A stretch of DNA of 64,000 nt from assembly GCA_033026295.1 (NCBI GenBank), contig CM065181.1, forward strand, positions 23,907,688-23,971,687, read 5' to 3'. Every line of letters begins with the position of its first letter. Within the stretch, counting starts at the first letter, position 1. The notes under the pieces are model-generated. The model worked only from the letters and a program-made list of their open reading frames with translations, was not told the origin of the DNA and made no database searches. Of the stretch, positions 1 to 10,466 are shown piece by piece. This DNA comes from Channa striata. Taxonomy: Eukaryota > Chordata > Actinopteri > Anabantiformes > Channidae. The position numbers and the translations under genes are program-made.

Positions 1-318
1 GCACACCCATCGTTCTGATATGTGCAATGAAACACAAGTATGTTCTTTGATGCAGCTAAATTTTGTTTGTCACATGTTCAAATTCAAAGGGTTAAAACAG
101 AGAACTGAATGTGTTTTGTCTGATGACATTGGCGACATTTTTGTATGAATTTTTAGCAGCTTCACACAGAAAGTGTGTCATAGTTATGTTAGACAGAGTG
201 TTGCAGTGTGAGGGTGGAGTTACTGGATGATGTTTGACTTTAGTTACTGACACTTTCATTTTTCAACAGAATTCTGTCCATAGAACTAAATATAGCAGCT
301 GAAAAACTGGAAGCAGAG

Positions 319-324
319 TTTATT
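319..324 (-). terminator. Poly(A) signal of the light-chain constant exon
   Basis: The plus strand reads TTTATT, an AATAAA on the minus strand, about 130 bases after the CL stop codon. It is the nearest canonical signal in the right orientation. Confidence 0.55.
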
Positions 325-456
325 TGATGAACAGATTTTTATTGTCTTGAAACATTGGAATTAACATTATGACAAACTGATGAAAATGAATCGATAGGAA
401 AAGGGACAGAGATCACATCGAGAGACAAATCATCATCAGAGGCCCAGTGAGACAGA

Positions 457-788
457 TCAGGACTGAGGACACTGGCTTTTCGTCAGCGTCTCTGTGACTG
501 GAGACTGCGAGTCCCGTCTGGCCTCACAGGTCACAGATCCTGCATTCCTCCACTCGTTTGCAGGGAGCCTCAGGGTGCTGCTCCAGCTGTAGCGTCCGTC
601 CTTCTCTAGCACCCCGGGACTCTTGGTCTCCTCCCAGCTGCTGCTGCTGCTGCTGCTGCTGTCCACCTTCCAGGACAGAGTCCAGTCTGAGGGGAAGCCC
701 TTGTTGGCCAGACACATGAGTGTGACCTTGTCCTGATTCCGCTCCTCACTGGAGGGGGGCAGCACAGTCAGGGTGGGCTGGGCGTTAC
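457..788 (-). CDS. Immunoglobulin light-chain constant (CL) exon
   Basis: This exon encodes the single C1-type Ig domain of a light chain, the part that pairs with CH1 of the heavy chain. The acceptor is the TAG at 789-791 and the exon opens in phase 1, so the last base of a J segment completes the first codon. Visible marks are the QPTLTVLPPSSEE opening, the first disulphide cysteine in VTLMCLANKGFP, the core tryptophan in LSWKVD, the second cysteine in SVTCEA, and a cysteine five residues from the end (TKSQCPQS) that would bond the heavy chain. The stop codon is at 457-459. A run of eight serines follows WKVD. A minus-strand AATAAA at 319-324 is a plausible poly(A) signal. The two J segments at 1619 and 1986 splice to it. 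The 12/23 RSS arrangement points to a kappa-like teleost isotype; which one cannot be fixed here. Confidence 0.93.
637..660 (-). repeat. AGC trinucleotide repeat (poly-Ser) inside the CL exon
   Basis: Eight uninterrupted AGC codons encode eight serines between the core tryptophan strand (WKVD) and WEETKSPG. The tract sits in a loop of the Ig fold. Pure codon repetition suggests slippage rather than selection on each codon, so length variation between alleles is likely. Confidence 0.9.
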
Positions 789-1618
789 CTAGTAGAGGAC
801 AGAGAGCACACAGCTGTCCATCAAGCAGCAGACAGTTGGACACCTTTACTGTGTGACACTGGATTTAGTCCTTGAAGGACTTTCTGACAGATGGTCTTTC
901 TGCTCCACCAGTCACTGACTCACACATTGTTTCACTTCCCTTTGAAAACCTCTCATGCAGATCAGCACAGACAGACAGTCCTCATCTGACCCGAGACACG
1001 GCAAACTACGCTGCACATTTTTCATCCATGTTAGCTGCAATTCAATATTTTTCATTAAATGTAAACTACAAAAATACAGTTTATATACATGTTCACTTAC
1101 ATGTGACTTAAAAAATAATTTTAAAAACTCTTTTTTGTTTTACATTCTCAATCATTTACTTTATGGAAACGCTGTTACAACTGGAGTTAATCAGATCAAA
1201 TATTAAAGGACATTATCAGCCAAAACTGAGACGAGTTTAAAACAATATTCACTAAAATTGTCAGTTATTTCAAATTAAGTTTTAAGGACAAATAGAAAAT
1301 GTTTAAGTCAAATTTTGCAGCTTTTCGAAATCTCCTCAGTCACAGGCTGATTTAAACTTTGAAACCGATCAAATTAACGAATTACACCTGGAAGTTTACA
1401 CATGTTTGAAGTGGGATTGTTGCTTTTGAATCTTTCCTACAAATGAACAAAGAAAGAAAAGTTCAATGAAGCTGCTTTGACTTCAGCTACTGTCCACAGT
1501 TAAAGGCGAGAAACCAACAAGAAAACAACGATTTTAAAGTGATTCACGTTTACGTCTCCTGCTAACGTTCACACACACAAACTGGGACGTGAACTCGAAT
1601 ATTTCAGCAGAAACTTAC

Positions 1619-1656
1619 TTCCAACATCCAGTCTGGCTCCTCCACCGAACGTCCAC
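1619..1656 (-). other. Light-chain J segment, C-proximal (J1)
   Basis: A 38-bp J segment. In the expected frame it encodes WTFGGGARLDVG, with the FGxG motif that defines light-chain J regions. It ends in a good donor (GTAAGT at 1618-1613) in phase 1, matching the phase of the CL exon. It is immediately preceded on its own strand by a heptamer CACTGTG. Spliced to CL, the junction codon becomes serine. Confidence 0.9.
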
Positions 1657-1695
1657 CACAGTGACACAAAGTGACTGAGCCGTCGTACAAAAACT
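1657..1695 (-). promoter_or_regulatory. RSS of J1, 23-bp spacer
   Basis: Heptamer CACAGTG on the plus strand at 1657-1663, spacer of exactly 23 bases (1664-1686), nonamer ACAAAAACT at 1687-1695. On the coding strand this is AGTTTTTGT - 23 - CACTGTG. A 23-bp spacer on J is the kappa-type arrangement. The nonamer differs by one base from that of J2. Confidence 0.9.
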
Positions 1696-1985
1696 GTACA
1701 GAGACACGGATCTACGACTTCGACCAACTGAACTAAAGCTGCAACATCTCAACATCTCACTTTACCAATAAAGTCACATTTACTGGTTTATCCACTGGAC
1801 TTCATATGTGAGATTTATGACAGGCAGTTTTTACCTTCCTGTTGTTAAAGCAAACTTTGTCTCTCAGGAGAAAATGTTTCTGCAGATATTTTAAATTAAC
1901 ATGGAAACACATAGTTTGTCCTGACAAACTGAATAATCAGGAGAATAACTCCTGAAATGAAAGAGTTTTGAAACATTTGACTTAC

Positions 1986-2023
1986 TTCCAACATCCAGTC
2001 TGGTTCCTCCACCGAACGTCCAC
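1986..2023 (-). other. Light-chain J segment, C-distal (J2)
   Basis: A second 38-bp J segment encoding WTFGGGTRLDVG, differing from J1 by Ala to Thr. A donor GTAAG lies at its 3' end (from 1985 downward). The flanks of J1 and J2 are clearly related, so the two arose by a local duplication of a J plus its RSS. Confidence 0.9.
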
Positions 2024-2062
2024 CACAGTGACACAAAGTGACTGAGTCGTCGTACAAAAACC
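2024..2062 (-). promoter_or_regulatory. RSS of J2, 23-bp spacer
   Basis: Heptamer CACAGTG (plus-strand reading) at 2024-2030, 23-base spacer 2031-2053, nonamer ACAAAAACC at 2054-2062. It is a perfect consensus signal and compatible with the 12-bp RSS of the V segment at 3338-3365. Confidence 0.92.
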
Positions 2063-2721
2063 TCTGACTGTACAGAGACACGGATCTCTGACTTTGACAA
2101 CAACAAACTCTGTTAAACACAGTTGGATGACGTGAAAAAAATGAAATTATTCAACTTGTTTCACATAAATGATATTTTTAAACGTGTCGAATTAAAGCTC
2201 ATTATTATATGTGTGAAATATCTGAGGAACAAATCTGTTTCGGATGCAACAATCCCCGTCAACTGCGTCGTGTGATAAAGTGACTGATCCACGGAGAAAC
2301 AGCATGATCACAGTGTGTGAAAAGGTCACCATCTTCCCTTTTCACTAGGCCCCGTGTTCCCTAACAGTAACAATGTTGTGGTTGATTTATTGTTTGAAAT
2401 GTGATGTTGAGTGGATCTGTTTTTTTTTGTTTGGTGACCAGGATCGGGTAAGAGGAATTTTCCCTGTGTTTCCTTAGGTCAGGGTAGATGAAGAAAACTC
2501 GAAGCAGGTTCACATCACTGGGCACCTGTGCAGGTGGTACGTTCCACTGAGGTCAAAGCATAAAATGTCCCGTAGTTGAGTGGAGGAGGGAGAGGCTGGG
2601 ACCGTTTTGGTTGATTTCCCGGGATTTTGTTTTTTTTCTGATCTGTTTCTTTTTTCTAGTGCCACATTTACATCATCTCCCATGTTTATGTGGGTGTGGC
2701 CTGATCACGTTGATCCTGATC

Positions 2722-2784
2722 ATTTGCATGGAGGCACTTTGCATCAGCAGCACCATGCTCCAGTGCTCTGGGAGACTTTATAGT
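2722..2784 (+). promoter_or_regulatory. Ig V promoter: octamer plus TATA-like box
   Basis: ATTTGCAT at 2722-2729 is the exact octamer bound by Oct factors in immunoglobulin V promoters. A TATA-like TTTATAGT follows at 2777-2784, and the V start codon is about 80 bases further on. Spacing and order match Ig V promoters. Confidence 0.85.
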
Positions 2785-2863
2785 CCTGAGAGTTGGACAC
2801 TGGATGACTGGCAGTCTGTCCTTCATTACAACAGAAGCCGCAGAAATCGTCCTCATCCAAAAC

Positions 2864-3337
2864 ATGACTCTGATCTCTGTCCTCATCTGGACTCTCCTCT
2901 GCTGCTGCTTCACAGGTAAAGTCCAGAGAATCTAACTCGTCTCCTCTATCAACATCCGTCCCTCTGAAATGAAGCCCACAAAACCATGATGCTGCTTGAT
3001 ATTTTTGTCTCTGTGTCCTCAGAGTCCAGAGGTCAGGTCACAGTGACTCAGCCTGGAGCAGTGACATCTGTCGTTGGAGGAACTGTCAACATCAGTTGTA
3101 GGACCAGTGAGGATGTGCTTGGTGGGAGCTTTTTAGCCTGGTACCAACAGAGAAATGGTGAAGCTCCAAAACTGCTAATTTATGCTACTGATCAGCTAGA
3201 AACAGGGATTCCAGATCGTTTTTCAGGCAGCGGATCAAACTCTGACTTCACTCTGACCATCAGTGGAGTCCAGACTGAAGATGCAGCAGTTTATTACTAT
3301 CAGAGTTTTCACAGCATCAACAGTCAGCTTGTGTTCA
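2864..3337 (+). CDS. Light-chain V segment with lost second cysteine
   Basis: Two exons. The leader exon 2864-2915 encodes MTLISVLIWTLLCCCFTG, split in phase 1. The V exon 3023-3337 starts after a CAG acceptor. The framework is clear: first cysteine in VNISCRTS, the LAWYQQRNGEAPKLLIY strand pair, then IPDRFSGSGS and the TEDAAVYYY end. The second disulphide cysteine of light-chain V domains should follow AVYY, but the codon at 3298-3300 is TAT (Tyr), not TGT. The reading frame, splice sites, promoter and RSS are otherwise intact. It may be a V pseudogene by single substitution, a segment tolerated without the disulphide, or a sequencing error. It lies in the opposite orientation to J and C, so joining requires inversion. 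Confidence 0.88.
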
Positions 3338-3365
3338 CACAGTGAAAAAGCGTCGTACAAAAACC
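3338..3365 (+). promoter_or_regulatory. RSS of the V segment, 12-bp spacer
   Basis: Heptamer CACAGTG at 3338-3344, 12-base spacer 3345-3356, nonamer ACAAAAACC at 3357-3365. All elements are consensus. With the 23-bp J signals it satisfies the 12/23 rule in the kappa-like configuration. Confidence 0.93.
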
Positions 3366-5925
3366 CCCCTCAGTCAGACTGAACAGAAACTGAACTGATG
3401 CTGCAGTTGGAAGCTACTGCAGAGACTGACATACTTCACTGAGGACACATACGCAGACAGATGGTTTCTGTTGTCCATTGTGTCTCTAGCAATTTTTTTC
3501 CTGAACTTGAACTCCTGAAAACTCAATCAGACCATTCAAACCACAACAACATCCAGCAGAATCAGTTCCACTGATGTCCACACACAAACCTCATTCACAG
3601 ACATATGTGTCTGCACTGCACTGCAGCTGTAACACTGAATGATTTTACAGTCCATTTCTTTTGAGCTGCTGAATGTGGAATCCGACTTGAAACAGACGTT
3701 TGCTAACTCCACTCAAAACCAAAATGGCTTTAAACAGAATCAAGAGTCCGTCTCTACGCTCTACAGCATCTAGATCTGGACTCAGGGATCTGGATCTGCT
3801 GGTTCAGAGTTAGCTCAGTTTATTAAACTGTGGCTCCCTCTACTGCTGATTTGTACATGCTGCAAAGACAAAGTGATGATGCAGATGATGAACTGACAGG
3901 TTTGAATCAGGACTAGACAAAACAACCCATGATGGAGTTTAGATTTTTTAAGCCACGTAACTGAACGTGGTTCAGACCCTCGTGTTTCCTTCAGAGTGAT
4001 GGTCCTCTGACTCCAAACGCCTTTTATTTTGTCCTGCACTCCTTCATCGTACAGCTGCTAAAATGGCTCATATATTCTACAGTAAAACAACGAGTCCATC
4101 TACAGAAAAAATAATCCACAGGTTTGATCGATCGTTTCTAAATGTTCAGACAGAGTTTTACTGCTTACTGCGTCTTGTCTGACACTTTTCCTTGGACAGA
4201 CAGTCAGACTGATTCATACGTTAATCAGATTTATTTTATGACGTCTTATGGACGTTATGGGTTCTTCACTTTGGGTTCCTCAAAGTCATCAAAAAACAGC
4301 CTCGTTTCGGCTGTTTTTTGTCATCTCCCCACAAACCTCACTTCCTTTCCCTCCAGTTGTGTTACACTAATATTTTGTCCCTCCAATGTCTCTCCATCCT
4401 CTTCAAGCACTGACTCACTGCCCCACAACTGCTCACACACCAACCCATCTCACTCCAGGCCTCCCTCACCCCTGCCTGTGAACCATCTACTGCTTAATCG
4501 CCAACCTGCTAATGTCCCTCGCAAAAATAACGAGGCTCTGCACTGCAACTCCAAGCTGAGACTCAACTCATTGTTAATGAGTTTCCTGTAATAAACCTTT
4601 TATGAAATCTCCATCGTGCCGCTCTTGTTATTCTCACATTCTCAGCTGTTGGACCATTGTCAACTTGTTCTCTGATCAGAGGGTGAAAATGTTTCATTGC
4701 TTTAAATCATTTTGCACACAGCAAACTGGTGACATCTGCTGCCAAATAGTCAATACTGCATTTGTTCAAACGTTTGCATCCTTTTTTCTCAAATGTCGTC
4801 TTTTGAACGAGTTGTGTTTTTGTTTGCTGCACTTGTTCCTTAATCAGACCTAACAAACGGTGAAGGATTGTACAAGTGTTCAAATCATATCAGTGCAAAC
4901 CTTTGCTCTTTTTTTCTTCACTCGTGAAACAAAGATGACTCAGTTTGTTGGAATATAAATTTTAAATCCACAAATTTCACTGTCTTTAAGCCAGAACCAC
5001 AGTCGCCACTGCTTCATCCTCTTTCTGTGAAACTTGATGGTAACTCCATGAGGGACCTGTGAGAATTCACTCAACACTGAATTGACTCATCCAGCTGGAT
5101 GTAGATCACAGTAAATTCGATGCAGATGTTTATGATGAAGATAAGATAAACCTCTATCCGTCCCACAGTGGGCAAATTTCCATGTTACAGCAGCAACGAA
5201 TGTTCAGAATACGGCAAAGAAGAATATCAGATCCCAGTATGTACACAATCTAGAAATAAAAATATATCACACATACACAATCAGGGTCACCATGGGTCAT
5301 TTGTATTGCACGGTTAAAAAATACATATTTTGTTTAGCAGTTCATTAAAAGGGTCAATTAATCCATGGACCATATGATCATGTAGTCCTGTAAACTAGTA
5401 CTCGGCTTCAGTAAACTCACATACTGTTCCTTCACCGCAATGTTGTTTAGACAAAGTTTTTTTTTACTTTACAATTTACTCATTGAATTTGGCCTTTGTG
5501 CGAAGGATTGCGTTTCAGGAAGAGCTGTTTTAGTTCCTGAACATTGTTGGGACGATAACTGTCCTCTTTAGGTACCGCAGTGTACATACACTGTTCGTTC
5601 TTAGGTGGTGAGTTCGAGGCTAATTGGTAAAGCGAAGCAGCCAGTCCAAACTGTCCTGTGTTCCACATAAATATCTGCACTGTCCCACTTTTTCCACATT
5701 CATGGTGTCCTGAACATCGGTAAACACAGGAGTGTTGGTTTTAGCTGGATTTGGACAGCTGCTCTCCTGTGTCCTCATTTGTGAGCCACTGATGAAGGAG
5801 GTATTATGAAATCCTTCCACCAAGGCAAACACTGGAGTCCCCTTTCAACCAGCAGAGAGATCAAATGATTTCCTAACCGTGGGCAGAAAAACGGAAACGG
5901 GGGTCAAAAAATCCATTTTAAGAAA
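3366..5925. other. Intergenic stretch between the light-chain V and the lipocalin genes
   Basis: No exon could be supported here. Short open frames occur at 4142-4591 (C-rich, plus) and 5480-5832 (minus). They lack recognisable domains or splice context. A diverged dispersed repeat lies near 5140-5330. Confidence 0.6.
5140..5330. repeat. Diverged dispersed fish repeat
   Basis: The stretch around CTATCCGTCCCACAGTGGG resembles a repeat family common in teleost genomes (antisense LINE-type 3' end, 'cttta-tagtcccacaatgggg'). The AT-rich continuation to about 5330 fits. The family assignment is from memory of the motif; the edges are approximate. Confidence 0.45.
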
Positions 5926-6030
5926 ATCGTGGAAAACCCTGCAGGTTGAACCTCCGTCCTCATCGGCTCCTATAAAAGCTTCACACTTTGTGAGCTCCGG
6001 TCACTTTTCTCTGTTTTGTCCTGCAGCATC
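5926..6030 (+). promoter_or_regulatory. Promoter of lipocalin gene A1
   Basis: A TATA box (TATAAAAG) at 5971-5978 lies 53 bases before the ATG at 6031. The segment GCAGGTTGAACCTCC to the ATG is nearly identical to the promoter of gene A3 (10377-10466), so the duplication carried the promoter. Confidence 0.8.
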
Positions 6031-7916
6031 ATGACTCTGCGTCTCTGCCGTCTTTTCCTGGTTGTGGGGCTGTTTCTGAGCAGCTCGGCTCTGACGCCTG
6101 AAGAATGCCGACCGTTGGTTACTCCTCTGTCTCTGGCCGACCCCTCCATGGTAAATGCTCCTCTGCTTCCTCCTGAGTCTTTGGGGGTGTGGAAGAAACG
6201 TTAAGATTGATGCAGTAATCCATTTTAAGCAAATCTGTTTATGTCTCTCGTGCGTTAGAGTCAAGTCAGAGCAGTGCACAATGAAAATACAGTGTTGGAA
6301 TAAATTTATACTTTTCATTTACCTGGATTCATGTAAACTGCACAAATCATTACCAACAACTATCACCTATAACTGATGAATGATAATTGATAAGTAAGCG
6401 AATCATGTCCGAAAACTAAAACATTTTTCTAAACACATTCATTAACTTTAGCCAAAGAAAGTTGTTTAAAATTGTCAAACTGATGTGAAAGATGAACAAT
6501 CTGATCAGAGAAGAGGAAGGTATGGACCAGAGTTGAAGTCTTTGCTGTTGTTCACAGACTTTGTGCTTGCGTGCAGATGTTTGGCAGGACCAACTTAATC
6601 GTGGGTTACACTGACCATGAGGTCTACAAGAACATCCTGAAGGCGACGGACAGCAGCTTTTTGAACATGACAGCGTCACCATCCAGCCCTAATGAGATTG
6701 TTGTATCAGAGCAAAGCAGAATGTGAGTCGATCTGCTACATTTAAAATCTTAACTAATCTGCACCTGTCAAACCATTCAGTAAAACATTGTCAGATTTAT
6801 CATTCAGTCCTAATGCTGTGTTAGGAGGTCTGGACTGGTGCAGTAGCTGCTTCATAGTTACAATGTTCTGGGTTTGAACCTTTTTCCTGTAAAAAAATAA
6901 TTAAATTTTAAAAGGCTGATTTATTGATTTTATCTTTAAAAACACCATTTGTGGGCGGAGCTTGATACTGGATCTGAGTATCAGAGAGAGTGATACTGGA
7001 TCAGAGTATCAGATCCAGTATCACTCTCACCCACCTGTTCACTCTCACAACACGTGGGAGTGAACAGGTAACTGGTCTTTTGATCATCAGATAATATAAA
7101 TTTACTGTGGCCATAACTGCCATTGGAAATGTCATTTGCTGTTTTGTTTTGTTGTTTTTGCAGATTTGTGGTGGAGATTTCAGTGGTGTATGAGAATGAG
7201 TGTGATTTCTTAGTTTTCATCCTTTTACCCCAGGAACGGAGTCTGCTTTGCATCAACAAGCAACATAACTATCGATGGAAATGCTGCCAAATCATTATGT
7301 AAGTTTCCTGACCTCTGGAGTTCTGATGTCCATCAAAGTAAAACTCTGCTGGGAATTTTTAAATTTGTGCAACATGTCATTTAAATCATGTCACTTGTGT
7401 CTTATTAAAATTGTTTATTATTCTAACTTTGCTTCTGTCCTCAGATGCCAACATAAGCGCGGTATTCCACTTGCTGCCGAGCTGTGATGGTTGTCTGGTG
7501 TTCAGCGTTAACAGCACCGGCAGAAACATAGACCAACTGCTTAAATTAGTAAACCTCACTACCACAGAGAAGGAGATCAGAGCTTACACTGTTTATCTGT
7601 TAGGTAAGGAGGAACAAATCAGGTTTAAAAAAAACTTCTTTTTCTGAAACATTCATGAATTTTTCTCTTCTGTTTCCAGCAAGAGAAACGACCTTGAAGG
7701 ACTCGGACCTGGAACACTTCAAGCAGCAGGCGAGCTGCCTCGGCTTCTCCAGAGAACCAGACTACCACTATGACCCAAAGAAAGGTGCTTCACCTGTAAA
7801 GGTCTGATCAAACTGTGAACTCGAAATGTGTGACATCTGACCGAACCTCATCTTTTTCCTTTTCCTCTGCAGAGTTCTGTCGTGAAGGCGAGAGCAGCAG
7901 GATAAAGCTGGAGTAA
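6031..7916 (+). CDS. AGP/TBT-binding-type lipocalin, copy A1
   Basis: Six exons: 6031-6150, 6577-6722, 7234-7298, 7445-7603, 7680-7784, 7873-7916; 212 aa. All junctions are GT-AG and the phases agree. Residues 1-20 are a signal peptide (LRLCRLFLVVGLFLSSS), so the product is secreted. The chain has the alpha-1-acid-glycoprotein-like pattern: EECRPLVTPLSLADPS at the start, a cysteine pair in PSCDGC, CLGF near the C-terminus and a final FCREGESS. There are several N-glycosylation sites (NMT, NIT, NST, NLT). The family comprises fish tributyltin-binding and saxitoxin/tetrodotoxin-binding proteins; small hydrophobic ligands are expected but unproven. The lipocalin GxW signature reads GRT here. AATAAA lies at 7965-7970. 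An Orm/AGP orthologue under another name is possible. Confidence 0.85.
6964..7068. repeat. Nested direct and inverted repeats in intron 2 of A1
   Basis: Two 22-bp direct copies of GATACTGGATC(T/A)GAGTATCAGA lie at 6964-6985 and 6993-7014. Perfect 17-bp inverted arms lie at 6986-7002 and 7012-7028 with a 9-base loop. A second hairpin has 11-bp arms at 7034-7044 and 7058-7068. The matching intron of A3 (near 11713-11775) has only the unexpanded version. Confidence 0.85.
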
Positions 7917-8336
7917 AACCACAACTGTTTTTCACAAACAAATATTTGTAACTGAAACCAAAGAAATAAACTCACCAAGTAAAGCACCAACTTATTAAAG
8001 TGTTTTGTTTTATCATTGAGGAAATTGTGTGGTTTTCTTTCCAAACATATGTGTTTACTTTTTATTTACAATATTTTCATTCATTTCAACACAGATGTTC
8101 TCAAACTGTTGAGGTTAGACTATTGAGGGAGGGGACAGAGGTCAGGAGGACAGGTCCATCCAGTGCTTAGAACCTAAGGATCAACATATTACTACAAGTT
8201 CTGTTGACGTTTGTCGTTCCAGCTATGACACAAACATCAACCCCTGTCGTCTGTAGCGTCACTTCAAGCCAGTAAATATGACCTTCAACTATTGCGTATC
8301 CACAATATCGTGCTATATGAAATATGTGGTGCTTCA

Positions 8337-9890
8337 ACGCCTGAAGAATGCCGACCGTTGGTTACTCCCCGTCTCTGGCCGACCCCTCCATGGTAAATGC
8401 TCCTCTGCTTCCTCCTGGGTCTTTGGGTGTGTGGAAGAAACGCTAAGATTGACGCAGTAATCCATTTTAAGCAAATCTATTTATATCTCTTGTGCTTTAG
8501 AGTCAAGTCAGAGCAGTTCAGTCCAATGACATATTTCAGTAAAACTTAATGATAACTAATACTTTTTATTCACCTGGATTCATGTGAATGAAAAAAATCA
8601 AAACTAAGTAATAAAAAGACAATCACTAATAACTGATGATCAATAATCAATCAATAAGTAAACAAACCATGTCGCTTTGATAAAAGCGTCTGACAAATGG
8701 CTAAATGCAAATATAAATGTAAACCTGAGAGGAGGGCAAGATAAAAGAAATGTCAATAGAAATATTAAAGTGTATTTGGTTTTATCATTGAGGAAATTGC
8801 ATGAGAGCCAGCATTTTATATCAAGGAAGCAGTCAGTGAGGGAAGAGGGAGGGAGGGTGGAATCTGGTTTGGAGGAGATGTAGAGCTGGATGTCACCTGC
8901 GAAACAGTGAAGGTGAATATTGTGTTTATGAAAAATACGACCAAGACGGAGTATGTAAATGATAAAAAGCAGGGTCCCCAGAACCCTTGTGCATGCCAGC
9001 AGTGACTGGGAGTGAGTGTGATGTGAACGATTTTAATTGAATGAACTGAGTGCAGTCAGATAGATACGATTCACACCAGGCAAGAGATAAGAAGTCTGTC
9101 TAATAAGTGACTCCAATTTTTTTATTGTTATTTTCATCTTTTACCCTAGAAATGGAACCTGCTTTGCGTCGACACTAAACATATCTATTAATGGCAACAC
9201 AGCAAAAACACCTTGTAAGTTTTTGGATCTTTAGAGATTAAAGGTTCTGATGTGTATCAAAGTAAAGCCCATTTTAAGGATTATTAAAAAATACATTTTT
9301 CTGCAAAATGTAGTTTCATGTCAGATCATGTCACTCATGTCGTATAAAAACAGTTTTCAACTAGGTTCCTCAAATATAAAGCTATTTTTAAATTAAAATT
9401 GTTTATTGTTCTAACTTTGTTCTGTCCTTAGTTGCAAACTTGACCGCAGCTGTCCACTTGCTGCCGAGCTGTGATGGTTGTCTGGTCTTCAGCATTAACA
9501 CCACAGCCAGAGATGCCGACAAAATGCTTAAATTAATTAACTTTAACAGCGCAGAGAAGGAGATCAGAGCTTATGACCTTCATCTATTTGGTAAGAAGCA
9601 ACAAATTTAAAAGAAATTCTGAAACATTTATGAATTTTTCTTCTGGTTTCCAGCAAGAGAAACGATCGTGAAGTACTCAGACCTGGAACACTTCAAGCAG
9701 CTGGCGAGCTGTCTCGGCTTCTCAGGAGAACCAGACTACCACTATGACCCAAAGAAAGGTGCTTCACCTGTAAACCTCTGATCAAACTGTGAACTCGAAA
9801 TGTGTCACATCTGACCGGAACTCATGTCTTTTCTTTTCCAGAGCAGAGCTCTGTCGTGAAGGCGAGAGCAGCAGGATAAAGCTCAGTTAA
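8337..9890 (+). pseudogene. Broken lipocalin copy A2
   Basis: A relic between A1 and A3. The exon 1 remnant (8337-8392) begins inside the exon, lacks promoter, start and signal peptide, and has a 1-base deletion against A1. No exon 2 was found; its place holds unrelated DNA including a SINE-type tail at 8671-8723. Later exons look intact: 9150-9214, 9432-9590, 9654-9758 and 9847-9890. All have acceptors and donors in the family phases, ending in LCREGESSRIKLS and a stop at 9888-9890. AATAAA is at 9932-9937. The first half is destroyed while the second half stays open, suggesting fairly recent inactivation or conversion by its neighbours. Use of the intact 3' exons by read-through from A1 is conceivable but unsupported. 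Confidence 0.8.
8671..8723 (+). repeat. SINE/LINE 3' tail fragment
   Basis: GTCGCTTTGATAAAAGCGTC followed by TGACAAATGGCTAAATG and a TAAATGTAAA tail is the 3' end shared by many teleost SINEs and a LINE family. It sits where exon 2 of A2 should be. Confidence 0.7.
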
Positions 9891-10376
9891 AACTGTCTTC
9901 ACAAACAAATATTTGTAACCCATCTTGAAGAAATAAACTCACTCAAATTGAAGTGTTTCCTTGTTATTGGGGATATTTTCAATCATTCGTTTTAAAGCTG
10001 AAGTTTCCAAAGTTAGATCATTGAGTGAGAGGACGAAGATTTACTGCATAAAGTCAAGAGGACGGGTCCATGCAGGGATTATAGCCTGAGGATCAACATA
10101 CTACCTTTTGTTGCCAGTCTGGATTAACTGTAACCCCAGCACAGTGGCTGTGTCTCTACCTGTGATGGAGCTTCAGTCCTCTGCTATAATGTGTGTGTCT
10201 GTGTGTCAGTGATGGATGGTAAATCAACAAACTGGTGAATGATTGATTGCACATTACTGTTATGAAATCCTAAAACCACAGATAAACCCTTTAACCCAGG
10301 GGACAGATACACCAGTTAAACAAAACTGAGCAGACACTGGCCACAAACCCTTATTTTACAAATAGTGGAAAACCCC

Positions 10377-10466
10377 GCAGGTTGAACCTCCGTCCTCATC
10401 GGCTCCTATAAAAGCTTCACACTTTCTGAGCTCCAGTCACTTTTCTCTGTTTTGTCCTGCAGCATC
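10377..10466 (+). promoter_or_regulatory. Promoter of lipocalin gene A3
   Basis: TATAAAAG at 10407-10414, with flanks almost identical to the A1 promoter including the 5' UTR to the ATG. A1 and A3 are therefore likely to be expressed in the same tissues. Confidence 0.8.

Noticed and set aside
4142..4591. A 149-codon C-rich frame as a gene or LTR remnant
   Set aside because: There is no homologous motif, no primer-binding site or paired LTR, and no splice context.
5480..5832. Two overlapping minus-strand open frames as a small gene
   Set aside because: They lie in different frames with no splice sites linking them and no recognisable family.
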